38,421 nucleotides of DNA from DUEL01 sp964580565 (GTDB taxonomy: Bacteria > Chloroflexota > Anaerolineae > B4-G1 > DUEL01), in NCBI GenBank assembly GCA_964580565.1, contig CAZOLN010000006.1, positions 1-38,421 on the forward strand, given 5' to 3'. A program made the translations under genes and the position numbers. The notes beneath the pieces are model-generated. The model had not been told where the DNA came from and did no database searches. It was given only the letters and a program-made list of their open reading frames with translations. Below are positions 7,325 to 17,344 of the stretch, piece after piece; within the stretch, counting starts at the first letter, position 1; each line of letters begins with the position of its first letter.

Positions 7325-9586
7325 GTGGCCGGGAACCGCAAAGTCTACGAGGAAGCGCTGAACGAGGGCTCCAACTACGCCTGGGAACGCCGGTGGGAGG
7401 AGGCCATCGACGCCTACCGGCGGGCCCTGGCGGAGTTCCCCGACGACGTGGCCGCGCTGGTGGGCCTGGGGCTGGCCCTCTTCGAGAGCGGGCGGCTGGA
7501 GGAAGCCCTGGAGGCTTACCAGCGGGCCGCCGAGATCGACACAGAGAACCCCACGCTCCCGGAACGGGTGGGGCAGACGCTGGAGAAGTTGGGACGACTC
7601 GAAGAGGCGGCGGAGGCCTACCTCCAGGCGGCCGAACGGTACACCCACCGACAGGCCCCGTCCCTGGCGGTGAAGCGGTGGGAGGATGCCGCCCGGGTGG
7701 ACCCTTCCAGCATCCCTGCCCACGTCAACCTGCTCCGAGCCTACCTCTCCCAGGGCAAGACGACCAACGCCCTCCGCGAATACCTGGCCCTGGCGGAGAT
7801 CTATCAAGCCCAGGGAAAGACCGACCAGGCCCTGGAACTGTGCCAATACGCCCTCCGTCTCGACCCCCACCACCCCGAGGTGCTGGCGATGATGGACCGG
7901 CTCCGGTACGGGGAAGAGGCCCCGCCCGAACGGCCCCCCGGCACCGGGCCCCTCGACCTACCGCCGGAGGAAGAGGAGGAGGAAGAGAAGAGCCGGGGGA
8001 ACCCCGCCGAGATCGCCCGCCAGCAAGCGCTCGCCGACCTGGCGGAGATGGTGTTCGACGAGACGCCCCCCCAGACCGGTTCCCTGATCCTCCGCCCCCT
8101 CACCAAAGGTCAGGTGAACACCCTCATCGCCAGAGCCTTGGACGCTCAAACCCAAGGTGACCTGGACGAGGCGATCGCCTGCTACGAAGAGGTCCTCCGC
8201 GGCGGCATCATCCAGCCCGCCGTCAACTTCAACCTGGGGCTCCTCTACCAGCAGCAACTCCGCTTCAAGGAGGCGATCGAGCAGTTCGAGCAGGCCCTCC
8301 AGGTCCCCCAGTACCGCCTGGGCAGCCTCTTCGCCTTGGCCGAATGCCACCGCGCTCTGGGACACATCGACGAGGCGGTGACCTACTTCCTCGAGGTCCT
8401 GAAGACCATCGATCTGGGAACGGTGGAGCAGAGCCGCGCAGAGGAACTCGCCCGACTGTACGAGGGCCTGGCCCATCCCTACGTCGCCAGGGGCGAGGAA
8501 GACCGGGCGGTGGAGTTTATCAACGCCCTCATCGATTTCCTCAACGGAAAGGACTGGGAGACGAAAGCGGTCGAGGCGCGGAAGCGGCTCGACGGCGTGG
8601 CCCAGGAGGGGCCGATCCTGAGCCTGGCCGAACTCCTCCTGGCCCCCAACTCGGAGCGGATCCTCCGGTCCCTCGAACAAGCCCAGGAGTACGCACGCCA
8701 GGGGCTGTGGGACGCCGCCCTGGACGAATTGACCCTCACGCTCATCACGGCCCCAACCTGCCTCCTCCTCCACCGGCAGATCGGAGAGATCCTCCTCCAA
8801 ATGGGGGAGACCGAACAGGCGCTGACCAAGTTCCAGGCCATCGCCGGGGTCTACCAGGTGCGGGGGGAGATGCACCAGGCGGCGGCGATGTACGAGCGGA
8901 TCCTCCAGTTGGCCCCGATGGACGTGACGGCGCGCTCCCACCTGATCGATCTCCTGGTCAGCCAGGGGGAGATCGAAAGGGCGTTAGAGCAGTATCTGAT
9001 CCTGGGGGACACCTACTACCAGATGGCCCAGTGGGACTGGGCCCGGGACAAGTATAACGAGGCCCTCCAGTTGGCCCTCCAAAAGAACGCCGGGCGGGAG
9101 TGGGCCGTGCGCATCCTCCACCGCATCGGCGACATCGATATGCAACGGGTGGACTGGAAGCAGGCCATCGCCGTGTACGAGCAGATCCGCGACCTGGATC
9201 CCGACGACGAGAAGGCCCGTATGACGCTGGTCGATCTCTACTACCGCTTCGGAAGGCAGGTCGAGGCTCTGAAGGAACTGGACAACCTCCTCCGTACCTA
9301 CCGCGAAGCGGGGCAATCGGCCAAGGTCATCCCCACCCTCCGGGCCCTCGTGGACGAGCACCCCGACGACGTTCCCCTCCTCGCCCGACTGGCACAGACC
9401 TACCTGGATGCAGGCAACATCGAGGAGGCGCTCCAGGCGCTGGACCGGCTGGGGGACCTTCAGTTGGAGGCCGGCCGCATCAAAGAGGCCATCAACACCA
9501 TCAAGGTGATCCTCCGCCTCAATCCCCCCAACGCCGACGCCTATAGGGAACTGCTGGAGCAACTGGAAGCGGGCCAGATCCCCTGA
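7325..9586 (+). CDS. Large TPR-repeat protein
   Basis: This 753-residue protein is made almost wholly of tetratricopeptide repeats (for example WEEAIDAYRRALAEFPDD, LDEAIACYEEVLRGG, WKQAIAVYEQIRDLDPDD). A low-complexity acidic linker (PPEEEEEEEKS) near residues 215-228 splits it into a short N-terminal and a long C-terminal superhelix. No signal peptide or membrane segment is visible, so it is probably a cytoplasmic scaffold. The start is GTG 7325, with only a weak GAGG upstream; no better in-frame start is obvious. It follows argF in the same direction and ends just before a CACAGAGG palindrome shared with the convergent macroglobulin gene. Its partner is unknown. Confidence 0.85.
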   Translation: MAGNRKVYEEALNEGSNYAWERRWEEAIDAYRRALAEFPDDVAALVGLGLALFESGRLEEALEAYQRAAEIDTENPTLPERVGQTLEKLGRLEEAAEAYLQAAERYTHRQAPSLAVKRWEDAARVDPSSIPAHVNLLRAYLSQGKTTNALREYLALAEIYQAQGKTDQALELCQYALRLDPHHPEVLAMMDRLRYGEEAPPERPPGTGPLDLPPEEEEEEEKSRGNPAEIARQQALADLAEMVFDETPPQTGSLILRPLTKGQVNTLIARALDAQTQGDLDEAIACYEEVLRGGIIQPAVNFNLGLLYQQQLRFKEAIEQFEQALQVPQYRLGSLFALAECHRALGHIDEAVTYFLEVLKTIDLGTVEQSRAEELARLYEGLAHPYVARGEEDRAVEFINALIDFLNGKDWETKAVEARKRLDGVAQEGPILSLAELLLAPNSERILRSLEQAQEYARQGLWDAALDELTLTLITAPTCLLLHRQIGEILLQMGETEQALTKFQAIAGVYQVRGEMHQAAAMYERILQLAPMDVTARSHLIDLLVSQGEIERALEQYLILGDTYYQMAQWDWARDKYNEALQLALQKNAGREWAVRILHRIGDIDMQRVDWKQAIAVYEQIRDLDPDDEKARMTLVDLYYRFGRQVEALKELDNLLRTYREAGQSAKVIPTLRALVDEHPDDVPLLARLAQTYLDAGNIEEALQALDRLGDLQLEAGRIKEAINTIKVILRLNPPNADAYRELLEQLEAGQIP

Positions 9587-9597
9587 CCTGTTTTTTT

Positions 9598-9674
9598 ACC
9601 ACAGAGACGCAGAGGACACAGAGGAACCTATGACATTCACAGAGAAAACTCCGTGCCCTCTGCGCCTCTGTGGT
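9598..9674. repeat. CACAGAGG palindromic repeat, copy 1
   Basis: The left arm ACCACAGAGACGCAGAGG and the right arm CCTCTGCGCCTCTGTGGT are complementary at 17 of 18 positions, around a loop of about 40 bases. The copy sits exactly between two convergent genes (stops at 9586 and 9680), preceded by a run of seven T, so it may end transcription from both sides. Related copies are at 23119, 28787 and 35904. Confidence 0.8.
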
Positions 9675-9679
9675 GAATA

Positions 9680-12600
9680 TCACGGCTGCACGGTGAACAC
9701 TCCGCCGTCCGACCGGCCCATCACCTCCGGGAAGTACATCTCGTAGGCGGTCGTCGGCAACACGCGGTACTCCCCCGGCAGGCCCACGTACAGCAGGTAG
9801 GTGTACTCGTAGGTCCCCGCTGGGAGGGAGGTGGCGAAGAGGACCACCTTCTCGTCCCTGATGTCCACGTCGGTGAACCACCACCAGCCCCACTCCCACC
9901 AGCCCACCTCGCGGCCCACCGGTTGGAAACCTCCCTCCTCCACGGTCGGGCTGGTCCGCAGGCTGGTGTCCACCGGCTCCGTCCCCGCCGGGAAGGGGTC
10001 CTCCACGACGACGTAGTTCAGATCGTTCGGCGCGATGAGGGTCAGTCGGACCCGGATCAGGTCGCCCACCCGCGCCTCGTCGACGGGCGGGCAGTCCTCC
10101 TCGCAGTCCGCCATCTCGTAGGTCCGCCCGACGATGATCCCCCGATTCAGGGCATGCACCTCCTCCACCGGCAGGTAGGCCCGCAGGTGAGCGGTGTAGT
10201 ACAGGTTGCCCGGCCCCTTGCCGCGGGCGATCTGCAGCCGGTTGACCTCGTCCCGCAGCAGGTCGGCCACCGCCACGCGGAAGGTCTCAACCTCCCGCAG
10301 CGTCGCCGGGGTGACCTCGCCGGAGCCCAGGTCCTCCCCGTTCAGGCGGACCCCCCACGAGTAGTCGGCCTCCAACTCGCCGGTGGCGACCATCCAGTCG
10401 GTCAGCCCGATGAGGGCCCAGGCGGTCTCCTGGGTGGTCTCCCAGTGGTCGGCGGTGCGGGCGCGCATCAGCCAGCGGACCGCCAGCGGCGCCAGCCGGT
10501 TGTCCGGGTCCAGCCGGGCCAGCGCGTCCAGCACCACCGCTGTGGTCCGCGTGTCGGTGTTCCAGTTCCACCGCCCCGGCTCCCGCTCCTGCCAGTGGGC
10601 CCCGGTCGCGCTGACGATGGCAGCGGAGGCCAGGTCGGAGAGCAGGGTGCGGATGCGGGGGTCGTCCTCATCCAGGCGACCCAGCGCCATCGCCAGGAAG
10701 GCCCGCCCGTAGTGGCCGAGCCGCGCCCGCACCTCGTAGAGCCCGGCAAGGTCGCTCTCCTTCACCTCGCCCGCCTCGCTCAGCACGTAGAGGACGAACG
10801 CCTGTCGGTTCGCCTCCCCCGTCGTCTCCAGGCGGGAGGCCGGCTCCAGGTGCTCCTGCAGGTAGTCCACCCCCCGCGCCACGACCTCCGGATCCACCGC
10901 GAACCCCGCCTCCTGGGCCTTGACCAGGCCGAAGACGACGTAGGCGGTGACGAGGGGGGAGGAAGCGTCGTTGACCCACCATCCCCACCCGCCGTCGTAG
11001 TGCTGGCGGGCGTAGAGCCGCTGGAGAGCGATCCCCACCTGCTCCCGCAGATGGGCCTCCAACTCCGGGTCCTCGACCCCCAGCCGGGCCAGCGCCCGGT
11101 AGGTCAGCACGTTGGGCAGGAAGCGGGAGACCGTCTGCTCGGTGCACTCGTAGGGGTAATGCTCCAGATAATCCAGCCCGCCGACCATCCCCGCCGCCAG
11201 CGACGGCTCGATCCGGACGGTCAACTCCCCCTGGGTCACGTCCACGGTGCGCGGCAGGGCCACCGCCTCCAAGATGCTCCCCGGCTCGTCCAGCACGCCG
11301 GCGGTCCCCACCGTCTCCGGCGTGGTGTACCGATACACCGGCAGCCGCTGGTCGGGCGGGAGGCCCGTGGGCGGCTTCACCGCGTCGGAGAGGCCGCCGC
11401 CCTGCGCGTGGAAGGTCAGATCCACAAACGAGGCATCCCCCGCCACCTCGACCGGCCACTCCACCCGCGCCTTGCCTCCCGGCTCCAGGGTGACGGTGTG
11501 GCGGGTTTTCTCCAGCAGAGATACCCCCTCCGCCTCCAGCCAGACCTCCACGTCCAGCGTCTGGTCGGTGTTGTTGTGGACCACGGCGGCCAGGTCGGCC
11601 CGGTCGCCAGCGACGAAGAACCGGGGCGTCACCGGCCGGACCAGCAGGTCCTTCGTCGAAAGGAGGTCGATCTCCGCCTGCCCCACCCGCGCCTCCGGTG
11701 TCACCGCCCGCAGGTCCACGTGCCAGGTGGTCAACTGGTCCGGCAGGCGGAAGGAGACGGCCGCCCTCCCCTCCTCGTCGGTGCGGACGGCGGGATCCCA
11801 GAAGGCGGTATCCGGGAACTCCTGGCGGATGAACTCGGCCCCCATCGCCATCTCCGCGCCGCCGCCACCACCACCCTTGGCCTCCCTCGCCACCTGGACG
11901 GTGATCCGGTCCACAGAGACGGAGAGGCTGTCGGCGGTGCGGACCCCCAGCCCGCGCTGGCCGTAGAAGGCCTCCAGGATGGAGGGAGCGTTGGGGTCGG
12001 TCAGGGAGAGGACCGATTTATCGACCACGCCGATCCCGACCTCCGCCTCCACCGGGTTCCCCTCGGCGTCGGTCACGCGGATCTCCAGGCCGACCCGCTC
12101 CCGAGGGCCGTAGTGCTCCCCCGCCGCGACGTCCCGGTCGGGGGTCACCTCTATGGTCAGTTCCTGCTTCTCCGGGGAGACCTCGAAGGAGACGTACCCC
12201 ACCCGATAGGCGGGCACCGGGTTGGTCTCGTCCACCCCCTTGACCAGCACGACGGAGACGTAGACGTTGGGGGCGTAGTCGGCGGTGATGGGCAGTTCGA
12301 TCGTCTCGGCGTTGCCGCGGAGGGTCTGGACCCAGTGCTCGAGGATCCGGCCCCGCTCCACGGTGACGAGGGCGGTGACCTCGCCCTGGAAGGGGGAGGG
12401 GACGAGGATCTGGGCGACGTCGCCGGGCCGGTAGGAGCGGCGGTCGGCGATCAACTGGATGCGGTCGTTGTTCTCCCGCCGCCAACTGACGTACTCCCGG
12501 GAGGTGACCCAGAGCCAGGTGGCGGAGGTGATCCGATGGCCCTCCCCGTCGACACCCACCGCCTTGGCGATGTAGGTGCCGCCCGACTCCGGCACGAAGG

Positions 12601-15600
12601 CGACCTCCGCCTCCCCCCGGCCGTCGGTGGTCACCGTCCGGGTCGCCACCACCGTGTCCGACGGGACCCAGGTCCAGTACAGGTTGCCGTACTCGTCCTC
12701 CTCCTGCACGTTCAACCATTCCCTGCGGGCGAAAGTGACGGTGAGCGGGACGCTCCCCACCGGCTCCCCCTCCCAGTCCACCGTCCGCACATCGATCGTC
12801 TGCGGCTCGCCGACCCGGCCCACGTACCGCTGGGGGCGCAGGCCGATGTAGAAGCGGCCCTTGTGGACCACGACGGAGGCCCGGTTGGCGACCATCCGGT
12901 CGTTGACGTCGGTGACGGTGGCCTCGATGGTGAACTGCTGGCTGAAGGGCTCCTCGGCGATGTCGGTGGGGATGGAGAAGACGAAGCGGCCCTCACCGTC
13001 GGTGGTGCCCGTGCCGTCGGCGATCACCCGGCCCCAGCGGGGCTCCTCCGGCCCCCACCACCCGTCCCACTCGCTGGTGTCGGTCCAATCCCACCAGCCG
13101 GGGATGTCGGGCCGGAAGAAGTAGTCGTGGGCATAGAGGGTCCAGTGGACCTCCGCATCGGCGACGGGGCCGCCGAAGAAGTAGGTGGCCTGGACGACCA
13201 CGTTGATCTTCTCCCCGTCGACGACCTGGTCCCGATCGGGGGTCACCTGCACCTCGAACTCGGGGCGGCGGTACTCGGCCACCTGGAAGCCCAAGCCGTC
13301 GGTCTGATCGCCGACCCGCGCCTCGATGTAGTAGTACCCCAGGCCCGCCTCCTCGCCCAGGGTGAACTGGCCGCTGAAGGTGCCGAAGTCGGAGAGGGAC
13401 AGGGTGTCGCTGTAGATCGGCTGTCCCTCGTCGTCGTAGACGGTGACCGGGACGGTCTCCAGCCCCGCGGGCAGCGTGTAGTGGACGTCGTCCTCGGCGC
13501 GGATGACGCCCCGGAAGTAGACGGGCTGACCGGGGCGGTAAATGGGCCGGTCAGTATAGAGGTAGATCCGATAGGGCCGGGGATCGAACGCGGAGGAGAA
13601 GCCGAAGTCCCACGGGCCGATCCCCTCGTACCAGTCGTTCACGGCGATGCCGAAATCGGCAGAAGGCGCACCCTCCGCGCCGGTCAAAGCGATGTAGGGC
13701 TGCCACATATCCTTCAGGGGCTCCAACTCGGTCCGGAAGACCCCATCACCGTCGGTGGTCCCCCGCGCCAGCACTTCGGCGCGGGCCGCCCCCGGAGCCA
13801 GGAGGGCGACGTCCAGCCCCTCCACCGGCTCACCCGTGAGCAGGTCGGTGGCCCAGACCAGCGCCTCCCGCTGGGCCAGTTTCAGGGTCAGGTGGAGGCG
13901 GGAGACGACGAGGACGTGGCGGGAGGGCTGCCACCACAACTGCTCCCGCACCTCGGGGGCGGAGACCTCCAGGAAGTAGAGGCCGGAGGGGAGCGGACCG
14001 CCGTCCTCGGCCAGGTACACCCGCCGGTAGCGGCTCTCGTTGAGCGGGGCCTCGACCGGCAGGCTCCACGCCCGGATCAACTCCGCCCTCTTGTCCGGAT
14101 CGAACGTCTCCCATTCGTCCCATCGGTCCGGCCCCACCAGGCGGAGGAAATCCTCCCAATCCAGCCGGTAGAGCGCCAGGTCCACCCGGCTGACGTTCCG
14201 GTAACGGACCAGGACCTGCGTCGGGGTGTAGCCGTTGTAGGTCCCCACCTGCCCCGGCACCTCCAGATAGGCCATCGGGTTCAGCGCACGGGTGGCGAAC
14301 CGGACCACGCGGCTTTCGCCGACGGTGTTGCCATAGGGGTCGGCCATCCCGCCGCCCAACCGGACCTCGTAGGCGGTGGAGGGTTGGGTGTCCCAGGAGA
14401 TGACGAACCGGTTGTCGCGGCTGACCCAGTAGGTGTAGACGTCCGTCGGTTCGGGGATGATGGTGATGTTTGGCATCAGCGTGGCGAGGTCCATCGGGGC
14501 GGAGAAGTAGATCTCGAAGGAGGTGTCGGGATCGGCGGTGTCCTCGCCGTCGGCGGGATCGGTGCGCAGGATGCGGGGGGCCGGGACGGTGGAGAAGACC
14601 CAACTGTACTCCGCCTCCAGCGGGGCATCGCCGACGGCGGAGCGGGCGGTGCGGTCCACGCTGGCGACGTACAGCGTCTCCAGGCGGAGGGGGGCGGCCG
14701 GGGTAAAGGTCATCGTGGTGTGCTCCTCATCCCAGGCGAACGTCCCCTCCACCGGCTCCCCTGTGTCGGTCTGGAGGGAGAAGGCGGCCTCGGCGGAAGC
14801 GGGGTCCATCGGCTGGCTGAAGGTGACCGTGATGGGCCGGGTGAGGCCCACCTGCCCCGCGCCGTCGGAGGGATCGGTCCAGAGGACATAGGGGGACTGC
14901 ACCGTGAAGGACCAGGTGAAGTCCTCTTTGAGGACGCCGCCGGTGGTGTCGGCGAGGCCGGCGGGGACGGTGACCCGGTAGGTCCGGCCGGGGAGGAACC
15001 CCTCGCTGGGCCGAAAGACGTAGATGGAGGTGTTCACCCACTCGCCGGTCCCCTCCACCGGCGGATCGAACCGGAGGGGAGAGGGCATCTCCGGTCCGGG
15101 CGCACTGACCAGCCGGAGCGGGACGACGGGCCGGTTGAAGATCACCGTGACCGTCGCGTCCGGCGCGACGTCCACCGTGTCCGGCGCGGGGAGGACCTGG
15201 GTCACCTCCAGGTAGCCGACGGTGGCGAAGGTGAACTCCACCTCCTCCCGCAGCGGCAACCCCTCGGCGGACTTGGCCGAGGTGCCCAGCCGGACCCGGT
15301 AGCGGGTGGCCCGCTGCCAGCCGCTCTTGGGGGTAAAGACCAGCGTGGCCGGGTCGATCCATGAGATCTGACCCTCCACCTTCGGCTCGATGGAGAGGGC
15401 CGCCTCGACGGAGGCGGGGTCCATCGGCTGGTCGAAGTAGAGCGTGAGCGGCCGGTCCAGCGGTGCCTCCTCCCCTCGGGCCGGCACCCGCTCCACCAGC
15501 AACGGATGGGGAAGGGGAAGGGCAACAGCGGCCGGTGTGGGGGTCGGCCGGGGGCCGAAGAGCGTTCGACACGAGACCACCGGCATCGTCAGCAACAGGC

Positions 15601-15637
15601 TCAACGCCAGGATCGCCAGCACCCGCCTTTTACTCAT
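9680..15637 (-). CDS. Alpha-2-macroglobulin family lipoprotein with thioester
   Basis: This 1985-residue envelope protein is expected to trap proteases by a covalent thioester. Its signal peptide ends in the lipobox VVSC, with Cys23 as the lipidation site. Four SbsA-type Ig-like (Big_5) repeats follow (residues about 50-465, each with a phrase like YFDQPMDPASVEAA). Then come macroglobulin domains (YTDRPIYRPGQPVYFRG near 700), the conserved FPDTAFW/LPDQLTTW segment near 1270-1310, and the thioester motif CTEQ with Cys1498. A terpenoid-like helical domain and a C-terminal receptor-like domain complete it. ATG 15637 has AAAGGAGG upstream; the longer reading frame above it lacks an SD. No penicillin-binding protein 1c gene, the usual partner in proteobacteria, is adjacent. 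Confidence 0.92.
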   Translation of the reverse strand: MSKRRVLAILALSLLLTMPVVSCRTLFGPRPTPTPAAVALPLPHPLLVERVPARGEEAPLDRPLTLYFDQPMDPASVEAALSIEPKVEGQISWIDPATLVFTPKSGWQRATRYRVRLGTSAKSAEGLPLREEVEFTFATVGYLEVTQVLPAPDTVDVAPDATVTVIFNRPVVPLRLVSAPGPEMPSPLRFDPPVEGTGEWVNTSIYVFRPSEGFLPGRTYRVTVPAGLADTTGGVLKEDFTWSFTVQSPYVLWTDPSDGAGQVGLTRPITVTFSQPMDPASAEAAFSLQTDTGEPVEGTFAWDEEHTTMTFTPAAPLRLETLYVASVDRTARSAVGDAPLEAEYSWVFSTVPAPRILRTDPADGEDTADPDTSFEIYFSAPMDLATLMPNITIIPEPTDVYTYWVSRDNRFVISWDTQPSTAYEVRLGGGMADPYGNTVGESRVVRFATRALNPMAYLEVPGQVGTYNGYTPTQVLVRYRNVSRVDLALYRLDWEDFLRLVGPDRWDEWETFDPDKRAELIRAWSLPVEAPLNESRYRRVYLAEDGGPLPSGLYFLEVSAPEVREQLWWQPSRHVLVVSRLHLTLKLAQREALVWATDLLTGEPVEGLDVALLAPGAARAEVLARGTTDGDGVFRTELEPLKDMWQPYIALTGAEGAPSADFGIAVNDWYEGIGPWDFGFSSAFDPRPYRIYLYTDRPIYRPGQPVYFRGVIRAEDDVHYTLPAGLETVPVTVYDDEGQPIYSDTLSLSDFGTFSGQFTLGEEAGLGYYYIEARVGDQTDGLGFQVAEYRRPEFEVQVTPDRDQVVDGEKINVVVQATYFFGGPVADAEVHWTLYAHDYFFRPDIPGWWDWTDTSEWDGWWGPEEPRWGRVIADGTGTTDGEGRFVFSIPTDIAEEPFSQQFTIEATVTDVNDRMVANRASVVVHKGRFYIGLRPQRYVGRVGEPQTIDVRTVDWEGEPVGSVPLTVTFARREWLNVQEEDEYGNLYWTWVPSDTVVATRTVTTDGRGEAEVAFVPESGGTYIAKAVGVDGEGHRITSATWLWVTSREYVSWRRENNDRIQLIADRRSYRPGDVAQILVPSPFQGEVTALVTVERGRILEHWVQTLRGNAETIELPITADYAPNVYVSVVLVKGVDETNPVPAYRVGYVSFEVSPEKQELTIEVTPDRDVAAGEHYGPRERVGLEIRVTDAEGNPVEAEVGIGVVDKSVLSLTDPNAPSILEAFYGQRGLGVRTADSLSVSVDRITVQVAREAKGGGGGGAEMAMGAEFIRQEFPDTAFWDPAVRTDEEGRAAVSFRLPDQLTTWHVDLRAVTPEARVGQAEIDLLSTKDLLVRPVTPRFFVAGDRADLAAVVHNNTDQTLDVEVWLEAEGVSLLEKTRHTVTLEPGGKARVEWPVEVAGDASFVDLTFHAQGGGLSDAVKPPTGLPPDQRLPVYRYTTPETVGTAGVLDEPGSILEAVALPRTVDVTQGELTVRIEPSLAAGMVGGLDYLEHYPYECTEQTVSRFLPNVLTYRALARLGVEDPELEAHLREQVGIALQRLYARQHYDGGWGWWVNDASSPLVTAYVVFGLVKAQEAGFAVDPEVVARGVDYLQEHLEPASRLETTGEANRQAFVLYVLSEAGEVKESDLAGLYEVRARLGHYGRAFLAMALGRLDEDDPRIRTLLSDLASAAIVSATGAHWQEREPGRWNWNTDTRTTAVVLDALARLDPDNRLAPLAVRWLMRARTADHWETTQETAWALIGLTDWMVATGELEADYSWGVRLNGEDLGSGEVTPATLREVETFRVAVADLLRDEVNRLQIARGKGPGNLYYTAHLRAYLPVEEVHALNRGIIVGRTYEMADCEEDCPPVDEARVGDLIRVRLTLIAPNDLNYVVVEDPFPAGTEPVDTSLRTSPTVEEGGFQPVGREVGWWEWGWWWFTDVDIRDEKVVLFATSLPAGTYEYTYLLYVGLPGEYRVLPTTAYEMYFPEVMGRSDGGVFTVQP

Positions 15638-15681
15638 CGCGCCCTCCTTTGTCCGAGAAAATCCCTCCGGACCCACTCCCC

Positions 15682-15709
15682 ATTGTAGCACGGGCGCGGG
15701 GGAAGACAA
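15682..15709 (-). promoter_or_regulatory. Promoter of the macroglobulin gene
   Basis: On the minus strand, TTGTCT (15704-15709), a 16-base spacer and TACAAT (15682-15687) resemble a sigma-70 promoter. The predicted start near 15675 gives a leader of about 40 bases to ATG 15637. Confidence 0.55.
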
Positions 15710-16130
15710 GAGAAGTCTCTTGCCCAAACCGCAGCCTCACTCTTTCGCGAGTCGGTGAGTTGATGTATAATCGGCCCCAATAACACAGAGCCCGAGAAGG
15801 CAATGGGGAGACATTGGGCGTCCAAGACCCATATTTTCCCGTCTGTCTGTCAGTCGGTCGCCTCGGCTCAAGGGCGGATTTCCGCCCACCGCCCAGGCCT
15901 GGCCGCGCGACAGGGGCTTGTGGCGCGCCTCCCCGGGCGGCGTCCCCCAGCCCCTCCAGATGCCGGCCCCCGTCGGCCCCTCCGGCCGCCCTTCACCCAC
16001 CCGATCGCTATCCCGTCTCTCCTCCCTGACCTCCCCGTTGCCGCCCCATGTGGACAGAATCGCGGTTGTCACCCCTCCGTGCCTTTTGTAACCAAGGTGA
16101 GACAACCCCTTGACGCCCCAGGGAGCGACT
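15710..16130 (+). other. Intergenic region upstream of the sigma factor gene
   Basis: No convincing gene is seen in these 420 bases between divergent genes. A perfect TATAAT lies at 15766-15771 on the plus strand but has no good -35 at normal spacing. A weak TTGTCA-17-TAACCA pair is at 16066-16094, nearer the sigma gene. GGCCGCGCGAC/GTGGCGCGCC (about 15900-15931) could form a hairpin. A long leader or small RNA is possible but not supported further. Confidence 0.35.
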
Positions 16131-16688
16131 ATGAGTATGGACACCACAAGAGAGCCAGTCACAGATGAGATCCTTGTCCAACGAGCACAGAGGGGCGACC
16201 GGGCCGCGTTCGAAGCGCTCTGCGAACGGCACCTTCCCTTCGTCTACAGCCGTCTGACGGCCCTTCTGCCGCCGGAGGCGGTGGAGGACGTGACCCAGGA
16301 GGTGTTCGTCGCCGTGCTCCGGAGCATCCGGCGGTATCGGGGGCACAGCCTGTTTCGGACCTGGCTCTCCGGCGTGATCCGTCACAAGGTGGCAGATTAC
16401 TACCGCCGACGCAGGCGTCAGGGCACAGCGGTCTCCCTGGACGAGGTCCCTCAGAAAGATCGGTCGGACAACTGGGAAGAACGGGCCCTCGTGCGGATCG
16501 CTCTGAACCGGCTGCCGGCGCACTACCAGGAGGTTCTCTTGCTGCGGTTCGTGGAAGGTCGATCGTTTAACGAGATTGCCGAGATTCTGGACATTTCGCT
16601 CGAAGCGGCGAAATCGCGCTACCGGCGAGCGGTTCAGGCCGTCGCCCGCGAAATGGGATACCGACGCAAACACAGCGGAAGCAAATGA
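16131..16688 (+). CDS. ECF-type RNA polymerase sigma factor
   Basis: This 185-residue ECF sigma factor redirects RNA polymerase to a specific regulon. Region 2 is visible in the first half (LVQRAQRGDRAAFEALCERH, EDVTQEVFVAVLRS, RTWLSGVIRHKVADYYRR). Region 4 is near the C-terminus (LNRLPAHYQEVLLLRFVEGR, then FNEIAEILDISLEAAKSRYR, a helix-turn-helix). ATG 16131 with GGGAG upstream is preferred to a TTG seven codons earlier. Its stop overlaps the next gene (ATGA), which encodes a two-span membrane protein, the usual arrangement with an anti-sigma factor. A propeller surface protein follows, and two intramembrane proteases lie further on. Confidence 0.93.
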   Translation: MSMDTTREPVTDEILVQRAQRGDRAAFEALCERHLPFVYSRLTALLPPEAVEDVTQEVFVAVLRSIRRYRGHSLFRTWLSGVIRHKVADYYRRRRRQGTAVSLDEVPQKDRSDNWEERALVRIALNRLPAHYQEVLLLRFVEGRSFNEIAEILDISLEAAKSRYRRAVQAVAREMGYRRKHSGSK

Positions 16689-17134
16689 GGGTCAAAGGGC
16701 GGGATAGACAACCGAAAGAAATGCTGGAGGACGAGCGGCTGGCCGTGTACACCGACCGGCTGCTGGCGGGCCTCCCCCACGCGGACAGGCCGCCGCTGGC
16801 GGACACGGTAGAGGTCCTCGCCCGGACGCTGCGCCGGGAGCGGGTCCCCGCCGAGGTGCGCGCACGCCTCCACCAGCGCCTCGCCGCGGAATGGGAGGCG
16901 CAGCAGCGACGGACCGGCCTCTCGTTCCGGCTCCTGTGGGGTGCACGGCGTCGCCTGGCCTGGGCGGCGGCTGGGCTTCTGCTCCTCGGCGCTGTGACGG
17001 CTGCGCTTCTCTCCCCGCCGACCCGCGCCGGACTGGTCGCCACCGCTGTGGGGACGGTGGGGGGAAGAACCCTCCTGGCCCTCGGCGCGGCGGCGCTCCT
17101 CCTCCTAGCCGTGTGGCTTCTCCGACGCCGTTGA
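16685..17134 (+). CDS. Putative membrane anti-sigma factor
   Basis: This 149-residue protein has a charged, helical N-terminal half (residues 1-85), which could bind the sigma factor, and two transmembrane segments at about 91-109 and 129-146, ending in RRR. The start overlaps the sigma gene stop by four bases, so the two are probably made together. It lacks the HxxxCxxC zinc anti-sigma motif, and the loop between its membrane spans is only about 20 residues, so there is no large outer sensor domain. The anti-sigma role is inferred from position and topology only. If right, it is a possible substrate of the PrsW (21856) and site-2 (23303) proteases. Confidence 0.65.
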   Translation: MRVKGRDRQPKEMLEDERLAVYTDRLLAGLPHADRPPLADTVEVLARTLRRERVPAEVRARLHQRLAAEWEAQQRRTGLSFRLLWGARRRLAWAAAGLLLLGAVTAALLSPPTRAGLVATAVGTVGGRTLLALGAAALLLLAVWLLRRR

Positions 17135-17344
17135 CGGAACGGCCCGCTGGATCCGACGATCGGGGCCGACCCATTGAGGATGGACCGGACGACTGAAAGA
17201 TAAAATCGGGATAGTAAGGTAAAAAGTTCCCTGGAAAATCTTTGGCGCCGTACAGGGCAAAAGAGCAAAAGGGCCGGATCGCACACCTGCACACCTCCGC
17301 GGTGAGCGTCCGCGCCCCCCAGTCCTTTGGTGAGGGGAGAAGAG

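Noticed and set aside
9923..15364. Very long open frame (1813 codons) on the plus strand
   Set aside because: It lies fully antisense to the macroglobulin gene, which has clear domains, lipobox and thioester. The antisense frame is rich in Gly, Asp, His and Val with no recognisable motif, as expected for the mirror of a high-GC gene.
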